A DNA stretch of 64,000 nucleotides. Origin: a virus. Below are positions 1 to 7,804 of the stretch, piece by piece. The notes under the pieces are model-generated. The model had not been told where the DNA came from and ran no database searches. It saw only the letters and a list, made by a program, of their open reading frames with translations. The DNA is taken from positions 1 through 64,000 of the IMG/VR virus record IMGVR_UViG_3300005590_000035; one strand, written 5' to 3'. How positions within the stretch are numbered: the stretch's first letter is position 1; the number at the start of each line of letters is the position of its first letter. Both the position numbers and the translations under genes were made by a program.

Positions 1-1176
1 GTTGATATTCAAGTCTTTACAGGAACACCATTTGAGGACGGAGCGGACAACGGGGACTGCGAAGAAATCGTCACACGCTATCACCCTTACGGACAAGTGT
101 TTGCTAAAAGTTGGGGGACTCAATTGGAAAGTCATGAGGACCTTAGATGGACCCCAGAAGAAGAACATCTATTCAATGAGTATGAGTTCTATTCAGCGGC
201 CGTTGAGTGGGCGATTGCGAATGAAATAGAAATTATTATGATTAACAATCCACTAACTCGTGCTATGCACTTTCAAGCCCGTGAACTGTATCAGCGACTT
301 AAAGAGCATAACATTACCGTAGGTGGGATTCATCACGACCTTGGTTTGAGTATTAGACATGACTTGGTTGAGCATTATACAAATGAAAGCATTGGGGATT
401 GGGAGGATGCTGCCGAAGCAGTTAGTAAAGTTTGGGAAGATAATCTAAATAATAGCGAAGGCTCACATTTACAATGCTATTTTCACATGGATAGTCCACT
501 TTTCTTTGAACCCGATTTTGTAGTAAGCAATTCGGAATGGAGTCAAAGATTCATTGACCCATTAGAAACGGTTCCCAAAATTGTAGTCCATCCATTAATG
601 GATGCTGAAAAATGGAGCGAGAGCGTAGTTAATCCCGAAGGAATAACACACGCAGACATACTTATGATAAATCCACAATACCATAAGGGGAGAAGTATGA
701 TGGCCAACCTAATTTTTGGAGCAGATAGTGATTGGACTTTTAGAGTATTAAAAGGAGGTTATGGAGATGCTTTCAAAGAGTTCATCCCTATGGTATCCAA
801 TAGCCGTGTAGCGGAAAGTGAACGAATTGATTTCAAGGATTATGTTCATGATGTGAGGGAAGCCTACCGCAAATCTTCTTGCGTTTTCTTCCCCAGCCGA
901 TATGAGGGTTATGGAATGTCCGCCGTTGAACCAATGTTTTGTGGAGTCCCAGTAGTTTGTAGTTCATACCCAGCAATCATGGAAGCAGTAGGAAGTTCAG
1001 CCAAAGTTGTGTGTCCTATTCTTGGAACTGCTGATGACTGGCATGAAGCCGTGGACGATGTATTATTACAACCCGAGTTATGGATTGGTAAAGGTTTGGA
1101 AAGAGCCAAAGTTTTGACAGACCGCCAAGAGAAGGAAGTTTGGGACCTCATTCATTTCTTGGGGGCCTTCATTTGA
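1..1176 (+). CDS. GT4-family glycosyltransferase, 5'-truncated
   Basis: The reading frame is open from base 1, so the true start lies before the window; the GTG at 97 is internal. The C-terminal third carries the nucleotide-sugar binding half of GT-B enzymes: 'SSCVFFPSRYEGYGMSAVEP' followed by a 'GVPVV' strand, the E-x7-E region typical of GT4. It would move a sugar from a nucleotide donor to an acceptor, plausibly for glycan modification of host or virion surface. Its TGA overlaps the TTG start of the next gene, so it heads a glycosylation operon with the two genes that follow. The family call is secure; donor and acceptor are unknown. Confidence 0.85.
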   Translation, partial: VDIQVFTGTPFEDGADNGDCEEIVTRYHPYGQVFAKSWGTQLESHEDLRWTPEEEHLFNEYEFYSAAVEWAIANEIEIIMINNPLTRAMHFQARELYQRLKEHNITVGGIHHDLGLSIRHDLVEHYTNESIGDWEDAAEAVSKVWEDNLNNSEGSHLQCYFHMDSPLFFEPDFVVSNSEWSQRFIDPLETVPKIVVHPLMDAEKWSESVVNPEGITHADILMINPQYHKGRSMMANLIFGADSDWTFRVLKGGYGDAFKEFIPMVSNSRVAESERIDFKDYVHDVREAYRKSSCVFFPSRYEGYGMSAVEPMFCGVPVVCSSYPAIMEAVGSSAKVVCPILGTADDWHEAVDDVLLQPELWIGKGLERAKVLTDRQEKEVWDLIHFLGAFI

Positions 1177-2036
1177 AAGTAGCATTATCAATGACTGCTT
1201 GGAAAAGACCTCAATACTTTGAGAAAGTTTTGGATAGCATAACTGAAGCAGGTGGTGAAGCATTACCAATGCACATAAGCATAGACGGAGGCTACGAGGA
1301 GCAACAAAATGTTATGCGAGAAATCGTTGAGCATAAAAGTTTGAATGCTTCTGTTTATGCACACGAGGAAAACCTTGGGTGCTCGGCTAATACTCATTAT
1401 GCGTTAAGTAAGGCATTTGAGGACCCAAGCATAGATGCCATAATACATCTGGAAGATGATACTATGCTTCACCCTAACTTTTTTGATTTTATGCTTCCCG
1501 CATTAGAGCATTACAAGAACCAAGATATGGTGTTTAGCATTAGTGGTTATGCTAACAGAAATCTCCGCCCCATAACAGAAGTTTGGGGTAGCAATAACAT
1601 AGGCATAAGGAATCGCTTTACTTGTTGGGGTTGGGGCATTACACGCAATACATGGGACGAAGTTTCGGATGACTGGTTCGGCATTAACTTTACAGATTAT
1701 GAAAAGTTTGTGGAGGATGCCGCTAAAGGCAAGAACTCATTCATGAGTTGCATAAGCAAGGACCCCAAAGGTTCGTGGGCTTGGCCCATGAATAAACATT
1801 GGAGAAAAGATAGGTTAGAAATCGCTCCGGATGAAAGTTTGGTTCAAAACATTGGGGAGGAGGATGGAAAGTTTGCTACCAGTTGGTCTTGGCAGTCGCA
1901 GCAGACAGACCTCTATTTCCCTAATCGTATTTATGAGTCCTTTGACTTTGAGATGGCTGATATGGAATTACAGGAATTACAACCTAATATAAAAGATACC
2001 CGCCCAGCCGCATACGATATTTGGGAGTCATTATAA
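1173..2036 (+). CDS. GT2-like (GT-A fold) glycosyltransferase
   Basis: A 287-residue protein. I choose TTG 1173, which overlaps the preceding TGA in a TTGA junction, because 'KVALSMTAWKRPQYFEKVL' is the expected first strand and helix of a GT-A enzyme; ATG 1191 would cut into that strand. An acidic 'HLEDDTMLHP' motif (D-x-D equivalent, metal and nucleotide-sugar binding) lies near residue 100. The 'TCWGWGITRNTW' segment resembles acceptor-side loops of GNT-I/GT2-like proteins. It probably works with the upstream GT4 enzyme and the downstream methyltransferase. The specific sugar is unknown. Confidence 0.8.
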   Translation: MKVALSMTAWKRPQYFEKVLDSITEAGGEALPMHISIDGGYEEQQNVMREIVEHKSLNASVYAHEENLGCSANTHYALSKAFEDPSIDAIIHLEDDTMLHPNFFDFMLPALEHYKNQDMVFSISGYANRNLRPITEVWGSNNIGIRNRFTCWGWGITRNTWDEVSDDWFGINFTDYEKFVEDAAKGKNSFMSCISKDPKGSWAWPMNKHWRKDRLEIAPDESLVQNIGEEDGKFATSWSWQSQQTDLYFPNRIYESFDFEMADMELQELQPNIKDTRPAAYDIWESL

Positions 2037-2587
2037 TGATAGAAAAAGAATTATTAGAGAATCCATTTCCTTGGATGAATGATGCTGCCATAGCATATTA
2101 TGATTCTATTATGCGTCCATCTATGCGTATCTTAGAATGGGGTGCTGGTTATTCCACGATATGGTTAGAAAAGTTTGACCCCGCATATCTTGTTTCCATA
2201 GAGCATAATAAAGATTGGGCGGACGCATTAGAACCTTACCTCAATGCAACTGATATGCGAAAAGTGGATACTTACCCGCATAACTTCGTTAATGAATGGG
2301 AGGAGCAAAGTTTTGACCTCATAATCATTGACGGCATAAATAGACTCCAATGTTTGTATTGGGTCTTGGAACATAATCTCTTAGCGGAAGGTGGAACTAT
2401 TGTTTATGATGACATTCACAGAATGTGGAGCCATACAGAATATCATGATGCTTGGGAAACTTTGGAAGATGAGGAGTTTGACTTGCAGATGTTACCACAC
2501 ACAGATATGGAACACCGAATGAATAATGTTTTGGAAAATGGCCCTGAATCTTTAGAAATCACTCTCTTTGCACATAAGGTTAAATAG
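2036..2587 (+). CDS. SAM-dependent class I methyltransferase
   Basis: A 183-residue Rossmann-fold methyltransferase. Motif I is visible as 'ILEWGAGYSTIWL' near residue 33, the acidic end of strand 2 as 'LVSIEHNKDW', and motif IV as 'FDLIIIDGI'. ATG 2036 overlaps the previous TAA (TAATG), so translation is coupled to the glycosyltransferases; this suggests methylation of a sugar or of its carrier. There is no nucleic-acid-specific motif (no NPPY or DPPY). The stop codon lies just before a GC-rich non-coding block. Confidence 0.8.
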   Translation: MIEKELLENPFPWMNDAAIAYYDSIMRPSMRILEWGAGYSTIWLEKFDPAYLVSIEHNKDWADALEPYLNATDMRKVDTYPHNFVNEWEEQSFDLIIIDGINRLQCLYWVLEHNLLAEGGTIVYDDIHRMWSHTEYHDAWETLEDEEFDLQMLPHTDMEHRMNNVLENGPESLEITLFAHKVK

Positions 2588-2825
2588 GTGCTCACCCACA
2601 GTTAATCTTAGCCCGCAACTTAAGACTGCGGACGAGGACCGTGACTGAATAAGCCGAATAGGTGAGGTTAAGGTATGCAAGATAGGGAGCACGACTCCCC
2701 TACTGACGGCCAAGTGGCATATAGGTAGCCGGTTAAAGTCCGGGTGAGCAGTAATGGCAAATGCAAACGGAGAGCCTTGAGCCATTTGGAGTGTGCAATC
2801 CCACACTCCCGGTCCGCCCCTTATA
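2588..2825 (+). ncRNA. Candidate structured RNA, class unknown
   Basis: No gene covers this stretch, and it is visibly more GC-rich than its surroundings. Pairings seen by eye: TGCTCACCC (about 2590) with GGGTGAGCA (about 2741); CCGCA with TGCGG (about 2613-2632); GCGGAC near 2628 with GTCCGC near 2812; GGGAG with CTCCC (about 2685-2698); and a strong hairpin GGAGTGTG/CACACTCC near 2788-2810. A TTAAATAGG box ends the previous gene at 2582-2590 and would place a transcript start near 2610. A fragment like 'AAAGTCCGGG' recalls RNase P conserved region I, but the other conserved RNase P regions are absent. It could be a viral RNA of unknown class or a long regulatory leader. Confidence 0.4.
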
Positions 2826-2849
2826 TTCACTATCAATTCTTGAGAACCG

Positions 2850-2858
2850 TTAAATAGG
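2850..2858 (+). promoter_or_regulatory. TATA-like box TTAAATAGG
   Basis: Its left edge is 29 nt before ATG 2879, the spacing expected for a leaderless archaeal transcript. Confidence 0.7.
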
Positions 2859-2878
2859 CAATAGTCTTTCGGTTACAC

Positions 2879-3064
2879 ATGGCAGAACGATTGATGAGCC
2901 TTCGGGAAGTTGCAGACTTCACCCGAATGAGTGTATCAACCGTGCGGCGTTATATTCGTCAAGGACGAATACCAGCGTATAAAATTGGCCAAGGTATCAC
3001 ATCACCATTGCGTGTGCGTGAGAAAGATTTACTATTATTGATGGAGCAGAACCGTATCACTTAA
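2879..3064 (+). CDS. MerR/excisionase-type HTH protein
   Basis: A 61-residue protein that is nearly all one winged-HTH domain of the HTH_17/excisionase type: 'LMSLREVADFTRMSVSTVRR' followed by 'YIRQGRIPAYKIG' (recognition helix and wing) and a C-terminal 'RVREKDLLLLM'. Such proteins bind DNA as small regulators or recombination directionality factors. No integrase is visible in the window, so a transcriptional role is the simpler guess. It has its own TATA-like box, giving a leaderless start. Confidence 0.8.
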   Translation: MAERLMSLREVADFTRMSVSTVRRYIRQGRIPAYKIGQGITSPLRVREKDLLLLMEQNRIT

Positions 3065-3070
3065 ATAGGT
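3061..3070 (+). promoter_or_regulatory. TATA-like box TTAAATAGGT
   Basis: It overlaps the stop of the HTH gene and lies 28 nt before ATG 3089. That start also has a GGAGAGG ribosome-binding-like sequence immediately upstream. Confidence 0.7.
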
Positions 3071-3088
3071 GAAAATTATAGGAGAGGT

Positions 3089-3451
3089 ATGAGCAACATG
3101 GAAGTAATCGCAGTATCATTTGGAGAACAGGAGTCCTCAAAACTGAACGAGGCCGCATTTGCGGTCAAATGGTTTAATGAAAGAGGCTACAATTTGGACT
3201 TAGATAAAGACCACCTACATGATAGTAAAGGCAATGAGGCTACTTGCTCACTTATGGGTCCATTTATCGTTTTCAAAGAAATGGAAAAGCCATTCCCCGA
3301 TATTGTTTTTGAGTATATTCTTGAACTTACAGACCCCAAAGGTGTGGTATCAATGATGGAAAATGACGATAATGAGTGGCCCATTCCCGACAGTCAAGCC
3401 GACCTATATGTGGGCGACTTTATTGCTTCTATGAAGGCAGGTGATGAATAA
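3089..3451 (+). CDS. Hypothetical protein, 120 aa
   Basis: Not recognised. It is an acidic soluble protein with no membrane segment and no cysteine cluster. The start at 3089 fits both the upstream box and GGAGAGG at 3081; a second Met at codon 4 is an alternative. Its TAA overlaps the next ATG (TAATG), so it is translationally coupled to the 'MGTRSLT' gene. Confidence 0.75.
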   Translation: MSNMEVIAVSFGEQESSKLNEAAFAVKWFNERGYNLDLDKDHLHDSKGNEATCSLMGPFIVFKEMEKPFPDIVFEYILELTDPKGVVSMMENDDNEWPIPDSQADLYVGDFIASMKAGDE

Positions 3452-3996
3452 TGGGAACTCGTAGTCTAACTCACTTCAAGCGAGATTCCATAGATTCACC
3501 TACACTTATGACTATGTATCGTCAATTTGATGGCTACCCACGAGGGCATGGCCGAGATATAGCAGGTTTCATGTCTAACAAGATAGTCTATAATGGTTAT
3601 CCAATAACCGCCTATCACGATTTCAACGGGATGGGTGATGTAGCCGCACAAGTTATCGCTCATTTGAAAACCATGAATTATCCTATTATTGAGAAAGAAG
3701 CCATTGATGGTTCTATGTATCTCACAACAGACCGTATGGTGGAGCCAAATTATACAGAACCACGCATAGGTAATGCGTATATCGTTGAACCGGATGCTAC
3801 CGACCAAGGTGAAGAATATGTCTATACAGTTTATTTGGAACCTTATCCGGATGAAGAAACTTACGAGAGAGGAACTTTCCCAACAGAAGGAGAAGGGGGA
3901 ATCTTTATCAAGGTGGAGGACACCTACGAGAATAAGACCCTCTTTGACGGCTCAATAGAAGATGCACTACGAGAGTTCCCAACATTAGAAAGGTGA
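3451..3996 (+). CDS. 'MGTRSLT'-family phage-type hypothetical protein
   Basis: A 181-residue protein opening with 'MGTRSLTHFKRDS' and then 'YRQFDGYPRGHGRDIAGF'. These are the hallmarks of a conserved family seen widely in phages and mobile elements, with no established function. The central part alternates short strands with aromatic residues; there are no transmembrane segments. It is coupled to the previous gene by TAATG and followed 4 nt later by a zinc-ribbon gene. Confidence 0.8.
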   Translation: MGTRSLTHFKRDSIDSPTLMTMYRQFDGYPRGHGRDIAGFMSNKIVYNGYPITAYHDFNGMGDVAAQVIAHLKTMNYPIIEKEAIDGSMYLTTDRMVEPNYTEPRIGNAYIVEPDATDQGEEYVYTVYLEPYPDEETYERGTFPTEGEGGIFIKVEDTYENKTLFDGSIEDALREFPTLER

Positions 3997-4000
3997 TATT

Positions 4001-4369
4001 ATGAAGCAAACGATACTTTGGAAATGCCCGCAATGCGATAACGAAGCCCACTACAAAGGTTTGTGCCGTGATTGCACCGAATATAGTGAAGCCGGAGAGG
4101 TCTTGAAACCTATCTCTCGTGTTCGCCATAACCAAGATGGAAGCATCTATGAAGCACCGGATAAGAAAGGTATTCGCCCTAATGAATTAACACTTGAGAT
4201 GATGAAGCAACAACGCCGGAATCAAAAGAAACTCACTAACAAACAAAAGGAACAATTAGCCGCACAAAAGAAAGCAATGCAAGCAGCCATGAAAGCCGAG
4301 GCAGCCAAAGCCTCCCTTGAAACCACCGAAGATGGAATCTTAGAAATTGGAGAAAGTGAGGAAGAGTAA
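4001..4369 (+). CDS. Zinc-ribbon protein with charged helical tail
   Basis: A 122-residue protein. An N-terminal zinc knuckle pair, 'CPQCDNEAHYKGLCRDC', supplies four cysteines, followed by a long Lys/Gln/Ala-rich helix with coiled-coil character (about residues 60-105) and an acidic tail. This architecture suits a small nucleic-acid or protein adaptor; no specific function is known. It overlaps the next micro-gene by TAATG. Confidence 0.7.
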   Translation: MKQTILWKCPQCDNEAHYKGLCRDCTEYSEAGEVLKPISRVRHNQDGSIYEAPDKKGIRPNELTLEMMKQQRRNQKKLTNKQKEQLAAQKKAMQAAMKAEAAKASLETTEDGILEIGESEEE

Positions 4370-4458
4370 TGTGTGGTGTAATACCAACTGAATGTTCAAA
4401 TAATTGTGGATTTTGGGTCACAATTGGCCCCTGTCCTCGTTGCTACAAGGTGGTATAA
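4369..4458 (+). CDS. 29-aa cysteine-rich microprotein
   Basis: It reads 'MCGVIPTEC', 'SNNCGF' and 'GPCPRCYKVV', with five cysteines in 29 residues. Both ends are TAATG junctions with neighbours, the same coupling used throughout this operon, which is the main argument that it is translated. It may bind one zinc ion. No homologue is recognised. Confidence 0.55.
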   Translation: MCGVIPTECSNNCGFWVTIGPCPRCYKVV

Positions 4459-4748
4459 TGAAGTTTTACAAGATTAAGGAAGCCATTGAAGAATATATGC
4501 ACAGTCAAGGCAAAGATAGCCCCGACTTGTGGATGGCCACCATGTCATTATTGAATGCTGCCAATTACTTTTCACAGAAGGCTCCAAAAGATTTCAAGAT
4601 TAGTGATGAGAAACTCACAGAAATGATTAGTGAGATGGTTGATTTGTGGAATCCCGATGTTGCTAAAATATCGGAGTTAGAGCAGAAATTATCTAAAGAC
4701 AAGGAAGAATTAGTTGGCCTTGGTGATGAAGGGTGTGAAGAGGAATGA
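4458..4748 (+). CDS. Hypothetical helical protein, 96 aa
   Basis: The frame opens upstream at 4404, but ATG 4458 overlaps the previous stop and gives the sensible N terminus 'MKFYKIKEAIEEYM'. It is mostly helical, with a C-terminal coiled coil ('ISELEQKLSKDKEELVGL'). No family is recognised. Its TGA overlaps the ATG of the next gene (ATGA). Confidence 0.7.
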   Translation: MKFYKIKEAIEEYMHSQGKDSPDLWMATMSLLNAANYFSQKAPKDFKISDEKLTEMISEMVDLWNPDVAKISELEQKLSKDKEELVGLGDEGCEEE

Positions 4749-5029
4749 TTGAATTAGCCATATCTTTTGGATTGTTTGCTATCTTTAGTTTAGGAATAGA
4801 CTGGATGATGTGGCGACATTTCAGTTCAATTTATGAGGCTCAATTTGTTATAACAGATAAACTACTCAAAAAGTTAGACCCCGCAGGTGTTAGTGGCCAT
4901 ACAGGACCCATAGGAGCAACTGGCGTTCCATCACAACTGGGACTAAGTGGTGCAACTGATGACACCCTATCAGCAACCGAGTTTTACGATAAATACATTG
5001 AAACGGGTGAAGAAGATGACTCCCTTTGA
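4745..5029 (+). CDS. Single-pass membrane protein with collagen-like stretch
   Basis: A 94-residue protein with one N-terminal transmembrane helix ('ELAISFGLFAIFSLGIDW'), then a soluble region with three Gly-x-y-like triplets ('GHTGPIGATG'). It starts in an ATGA overlap and itself overlaps the next small membrane gene by 14 nt. It could be a virion or host-envelope component; no family is recognised. Confidence 0.65.
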   Translation: MIELAISFGLFAIFSLGIDWMMWRHFSSIYEAQFVITDKLLKKLDPAGVSGHTGPIGATGVPSQLGLSGATDDTLSATEFYDKYIETGEEDDSL

Positions 5030-5147
5030 AGTTTTTGTGATTTTTATGCTACTTGGAATCAGCGGGCGTATTTATCTCACAGGTAATGCAATAAGGTCTG
5101 ACCTTCGTGCTATGCTAAATGAACAAAAGAGAGGGAAGTTTCCATGA
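5016..5147 (+). CDS. 43-aa membrane microprotein
   Basis: It starts at ATG 5016 inside the 3' end of the previous gene and ends in an ATGA overlap with the next. One transmembrane helix ('FEVFVIFMLLGISGRIYL') is followed by a short basic tail ('NEQKRGKF'). Coupling at both ends supports expression. Function unknown. Confidence 0.55.
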   Translation: MTPFEVFVIFMLLGISGRIYLTGNAIRSDLRAMLNEQKRGKFP

Positions 5148-5284
5148 GCATTAGACGCATTATTGGAAGGATAACTTCTCCAATTTTTGTCCCTTTACGA
5201 AAGTTTGTAGTTTGGGGGGATGAAAACTTTGGAACTTGTGATATGAAATTGGTAGTAACTCCAAGAGATGGTGAAGAAGAATGA
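5144..5284 (+). CDS. 46-aa hypothetical protein
   Basis: It begins 'MSIRRIIGRITSPIFVPLRK' and ends acidic. It sits between two ATGA overlaps (start with the membrane microprotein, stop with the MazG-like gene), so it belongs to the same operon. The basic amphipathic N terminus might associate with membranes. Not recognised. Confidence 0.55.
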   Translation: MSIRRIIGRITSPIFVPLRKFVVWGDENFGTCDMKLVVTPRDGEEE

Positions 5285-5613
5285 CTGACTTCACATTTGC
5301 TGAATATCAAGTGTCCGCCCGAAGGACGGCATTATATCCCGAAGACGAAGGCATAATTTACACTACTTTGGGACTTGTTGGCGAATCCGGAGAGATTGCC
5401 GAGAAGGTCAAAAAAGTTATCCGTGATAGGGGAGGTAACTTTGAAGAAGCCAAAGAAGAAATCGCCAAAGAATTGGGTGATGTTCTTTGGTATATGGCTA
5501 ATCTTGCTTTTGAGTTAGGTTATGACCTTGGAGATATTGCCGCAATCAACATTCAAAAGTTAGTGGACCGTCAAGAAAGAGGTAAAATCCACGGTGATGG
5601 CGACAATCGTTGA
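5281..5613 (+). CDS. MazG-like nucleotide pyrophosphohydrolase
   Basis: A 110-residue all-alpha NTP-PPase domain. The metal-binding signature E-x-x-E...E-x-x-D is clear: 'LVGESGEIAEKVKK' near residue 33 and 'KELGDVLWYMANLA' near residue 62. Such enzymes hydrolyse (d)NTPs to monophosphates or clear non-canonical or alarmone nucleotides, and are common in marine viruses. The length fits the single-domain form. Confidence 0.88.
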   Translation: MTDFTFAEYQVSARRTALYPEDEGIIYTTLGLVGESGEIAEKVKKVIRDRGGNFEEAKEEIAKELGDVLWYMANLAFELGYDLGDIAAINIQKLVDRQERGKIHGDGDNR

Positions 5614-5631
5614 TATTAAGTAAGTGGTAAC

Positions 5632-5898
5632 ATGATTAACCCTCACATGAGCGATTCACACGACTATATTACCAAGTTCCGTAACTTTCGGGCAACCTTT
5701 ATGGAAGAAACCGGAATTAAGGATGATGAGGTAATACAGAAAAATTGGGAATTGTATTTAGTTCATTTCCTTTGTATGTGTGATGATTGCCAACCACCCG
5801 TTGCACCCGATATTTCATATTACCCTCAATGGCCGGACCGTTATGACGGTGAAGGTGATTTTGACGAAGATACAAGCGGGAACGGGTTGAATCCATGA
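5632..5898 (+). CDS. Hypothetical protein, 88 aa
   Basis: Acidic small protein with a helical N-terminal half and a Pro/Tyr/Asp-rich C-terminal half containing 'CMCDDCQPP', which could bind a metal with few ligands. Its stop overlaps the exonuclease start (ATGA), so it may be co-translated with that enzyme. Not recognised. Confidence 0.65.
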   Translation: MINPHMSDSHDYITKFRNFRATFMEETGIKDDEVIQKNWELYLVHFLCMCDDCQPPVAPDISYYPQWPDRYDGEGDFDEDTSGNGLNP

Positions 5899-6578
5899 TA
5901 ATTCTTGATATTGAAACCAAAAACTTGGAGCCAATAGGTAATGGACTCCAATTTGGCAACCCACAAAATTGGAAAACCTCATGTGCTTGCGTCTTAGAAG
6001 TAATCGGCCCCAGCCACCAAGATTTGAAACCCCATGTTTTCGTGGAAAAGGGTATGGTAGCGGAATTGAAGAAATTAGGCATTGAATGTAAAAGTTTTGA
6101 ACACCTTCCCGACTTCTTAGAGAATTGTTTGGAGGATGAATTACCATTACTTACACACAATGGACTTGGTTTTGATTTACCCATTCTTTCTAAAAACATT
6201 GCAGACGGTGGTGGTAGTTGCCATGATGTTTTACACCGGTATGAGGCGGCAGGGCTAACTATTGATACGGCTTCCGACTTAAAAATTAAGACTGGTAAAA
6301 GATTTCACCTCCAAGATTTGATTAAGGGAGTCCTCGGACCGTCTGCTTCAAAACTTATGAATGCTGCAAATGCACCCATTGAATGGCATAACGAAAATTA
6401 TGAAGATGTGATTAATTATTGCATCTCCGACTGCCTACTTACTTATCAAATGTTTTACATTGCCGGTGATGAAGGCGTATTGGAAGCCGTGCCAAGTAAA
6501 GAGAAGAAAGAGGAACGAGTTTTAGTCGCCGATTGGAAGACTTGGCTGGACCTGTCTGCAAGAACCTTCAAGTCCTAA
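5895..6578 (+). CDS. DEDD-superfamily 3'-5' exonuclease
   Basis: A 227-residue RNase H-like exonuclease. Exo I is 'ILDIETKN' (D5, E7), Exo II is 'THNGLGFDLPIL', and Exo III is 'NYCISDCLLTYQM'. It resembles stand-alone exonucleases related to the proofreading domain of family B polymerases or YprB. It could proofread or process DNA ends alongside the PolD subunit and PCNA in this window, although an RNA substrate is possible. It starts in an ATGA overlap with the previous gene. Confidence 0.82.
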   Translation: MIILDIETKNLEPIGNGLQFGNPQNWKTSCACVLEVIGPSHQDLKPHVFVEKGMVAELKKLGIECKSFEHLPDFLENCLEDELPLLTHNGLGFDLPILSKNIADGGGSCHDVLHRYEAAGLTIDTASDLKIKTGKRFHLQDLIKGVLGPSASKLMNAANAPIEWHNENYEDVINYCISDCLLTYQMFYIAGDEGVLEAVPSKEKKEERVLVADWKTWLDLSARTFKS

Positions 6579-6596
6579 GACTAATAATTCTATTAC

Positions 6597-6986
6597 ATGG
6601 AAGATAAGGAAGAGGAACCTGCTTTCAAGATTTCACCCGCCAAAGCGGACCGTTGGTTATTGAGAATCAAGAATGTTCTCTTTGACGATTACAAAGATTT
6701 TAAGGATGGCTCCTATCAAGGGGACATCAAAGATGAAATCATTAAGATGATTCAAAAGAACTTTCCCCTCAACACACCGATAGCGGAAGACGAGTTTGAA
6801 GTTGCTATTTCGGTATGCGTAAAAGATGTGGTTAGATACATTAAGGAGCATACGAACGGAGTTCATGATAACTTTATCCTAAACTTTGCTGCTGATTTTG
6901 TTTCCCAAACTTTAACCACAATCTTCAAAGTAAGCGAAAGTGACCCACCCCCAGGCATTAGAGATGATGATTTTATGTATGGCTAA
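6597..6986 (+). CDS. Hypothetical protein, 129 aa
   Basis: Acidic, mostly helical protein of unknown family. It lies 18 nt after the exonuclease, without a clear box of its own, so it is probably co-transcribed. No motif, membrane segment or cysteine cluster is visible. Confidence 0.65.
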   Translation: MEDKEEEPAFKISPAKADRWLLRIKNVLFDDYKDFKDGSYQGDIKDEIIKMIQKNFPLNTPIAEDEFEVAISVCVKDVVRYIKEHTNGVHDNFILNFAADFVSQTLTTIFKVSESDPPPGIRDDDFMYG

Positions 6987-6989
6987 ACA

Positions 6990-6999
6990 TTAAGTAGTT
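6990..6999 (+). promoter_or_regulatory. TATA-like box TTAAGTAGTT
   Basis: It lies 31 nt before ATG 7021. Confidence 0.65.
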
Positions 7000-7020
7000 A
7001 ATAGTAAGCATAAGTGAGTG

Positions 7021-7233
7021 ATGGTAAGGCATAACTGTGAGGTTCAAGTATTAACTGCTATGCGTGAGGCATTAGCCCGAGCATACGATATGCTAAATAC
7101 GGAGGGTGTAAGCAATCCGGAGCGTTTGCATTATTGGCGTGGACGCATAGAAGGCATAGAAGAAGGCATAAGAGTTTTTCAACACCATAGCAATTGTCGC
7201 AATACAGGCATAGGGCCAAAGTTTTTTGCATAA
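7021..7233 (+). CDS. Hypothetical protein, 70 aa
   Basis: Helical protein with a 'YWRGRIEGIEEGIRVFQ' segment of the kind seen in many small phage proteins that form helical hairpins. GTG 7018 directly precedes the chosen ATG and is an alternative. No function is known. Confidence 0.65.
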   Translation: MVRHNCEVQVLTAMREALARAYDMLNTEGVSNPERLHYWRGRIEGIEEGIRVFQHHSNCRNTGIGPKFFA

Positions 7234-7235
7234 AG

Positions 7236-7245
7236 ATTAAATACT
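7236..7245 (+). promoter_or_regulatory. TATA-like box ATTAAATACT
   Basis: It lies 30 nt before ATG 7266 and selects that start over the upstream in-frame ATG at 7194. Confidence 0.65.
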
Positions 7246-7265
7246 ATGGGACAGGTGGAGCATAT

Positions 7266-7538
7266 ATGAATGGAAGAGAACAATACGAATCCGTGCGTTA
7301 CACCGCATTGGGTGAGAATAAGTATTCCATTACTGTTGTCGGACCAACCCGCACAAGGGGTATCGTGGTGTCGGCACCTCACGAAGATTTCACCCAGTTC
7401 TATGATGCCTTTCAAGAACAGTTAGAAGGCAATCCCACACTTGATACAGTCATTTTGACGGCTATGAATCTCACCCTTTTTACGACTCCAACTGTGCAAG
7501 TTTTAGGTGTGGTATCACAGGGTCTTGGAACCACATAA
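7266..7538 (+). CDS. Hypothetical protein, 90 aa
   Basis: The ATG 7266 start follows the upstream box. The predicted protein is beta-rich ('KYSITVVGPTRTRGIVVSAP') with no cysteines or membrane segments. No family recognised. Confidence 0.65.
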   Translation: MNGREQYESVRYTALGENKYSITVVGPTRTRGIVVSAPHEDFTQFYDAFQEQLEGNPTLDTVILTAMNLTLFTTPTVQVLGVVSQGLGTT

Positions 7539-7559
7539 GAGTCAAGACCTCAATAAATT

Positions 7560-7778
7560 ATGAAGCGTGATATGATGAGAGAACGAGCCGATAGAAAGCG
7601 TAAATCTTGGCAACAAAAAGATAATAAAAGGTATGGTGGCCTTGAGAGTGATGACCTTAATATGTTAGCACTTCAAGGATTGACAAAATGTAAGGAATGC
7701 CACGAAGTCATCCCTTTACATATCAGTAGTTGCCCCGAATGTGGTGCGACTTGTGAATATCCACCTACAAACGCTTAA
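7560..7778 (+). CDS. Small zinc-ribbon protein
   Basis: A 72-residue protein with a very basic N-terminal helix ('MRERADRKRKSWQQK') and a C-terminal zinc ribbon 'CKECHEVIPLHISSCPECG' (C-x2-C...C-x2-C). The combination suggests a nucleic-acid-binding or transcription-related adaptor. It sits directly before the TBP gene. Confidence 0.7.
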   Translation: MKRDMMRERADRKRKSWQQKDNKRYGGLESDDLNMLALQGLTKCKECHEVIPLHISSCPECGATCEYPPTNA

Positions 7779-7784
7779 ATAGGT
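7775..7784 (+). promoter_or_regulatory. TATA-like box TTAAATAGGT of the TBP gene
   Basis: It lies 30 nt before ATG 7805. A second match, TTTAAGTAGT at 7791-7800, lies only 14 nt before the same start, so TBP could occlude its own transcription start: a possible autoregulatory arrangement. Confidence 0.65.
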
Positions 7785-7804
7785 GTGTGCTTTAAGTAGT
7801 GACT

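Noticed and set aside
2-229. A 75-codon frame at the window start
   Set aside because: The overlapping frame open from base 1 continues into the glycosyltransferase and explains this DNA better.
2588-2825. tRNA, SRP RNA or RNase P RNA in the GC-rich gap
   Set aside because: No T-loop consensus, no SRP helix 8 motif, and only a short AAAGTCCGGG-like match to RNase P without the other conserved regions.
5717-6199. Minus-strand frames opposite the exonuclease gene
   Set aside because: They oppose a clear DEDD exonuclease, lack the box motif, and show no recognisable domain.
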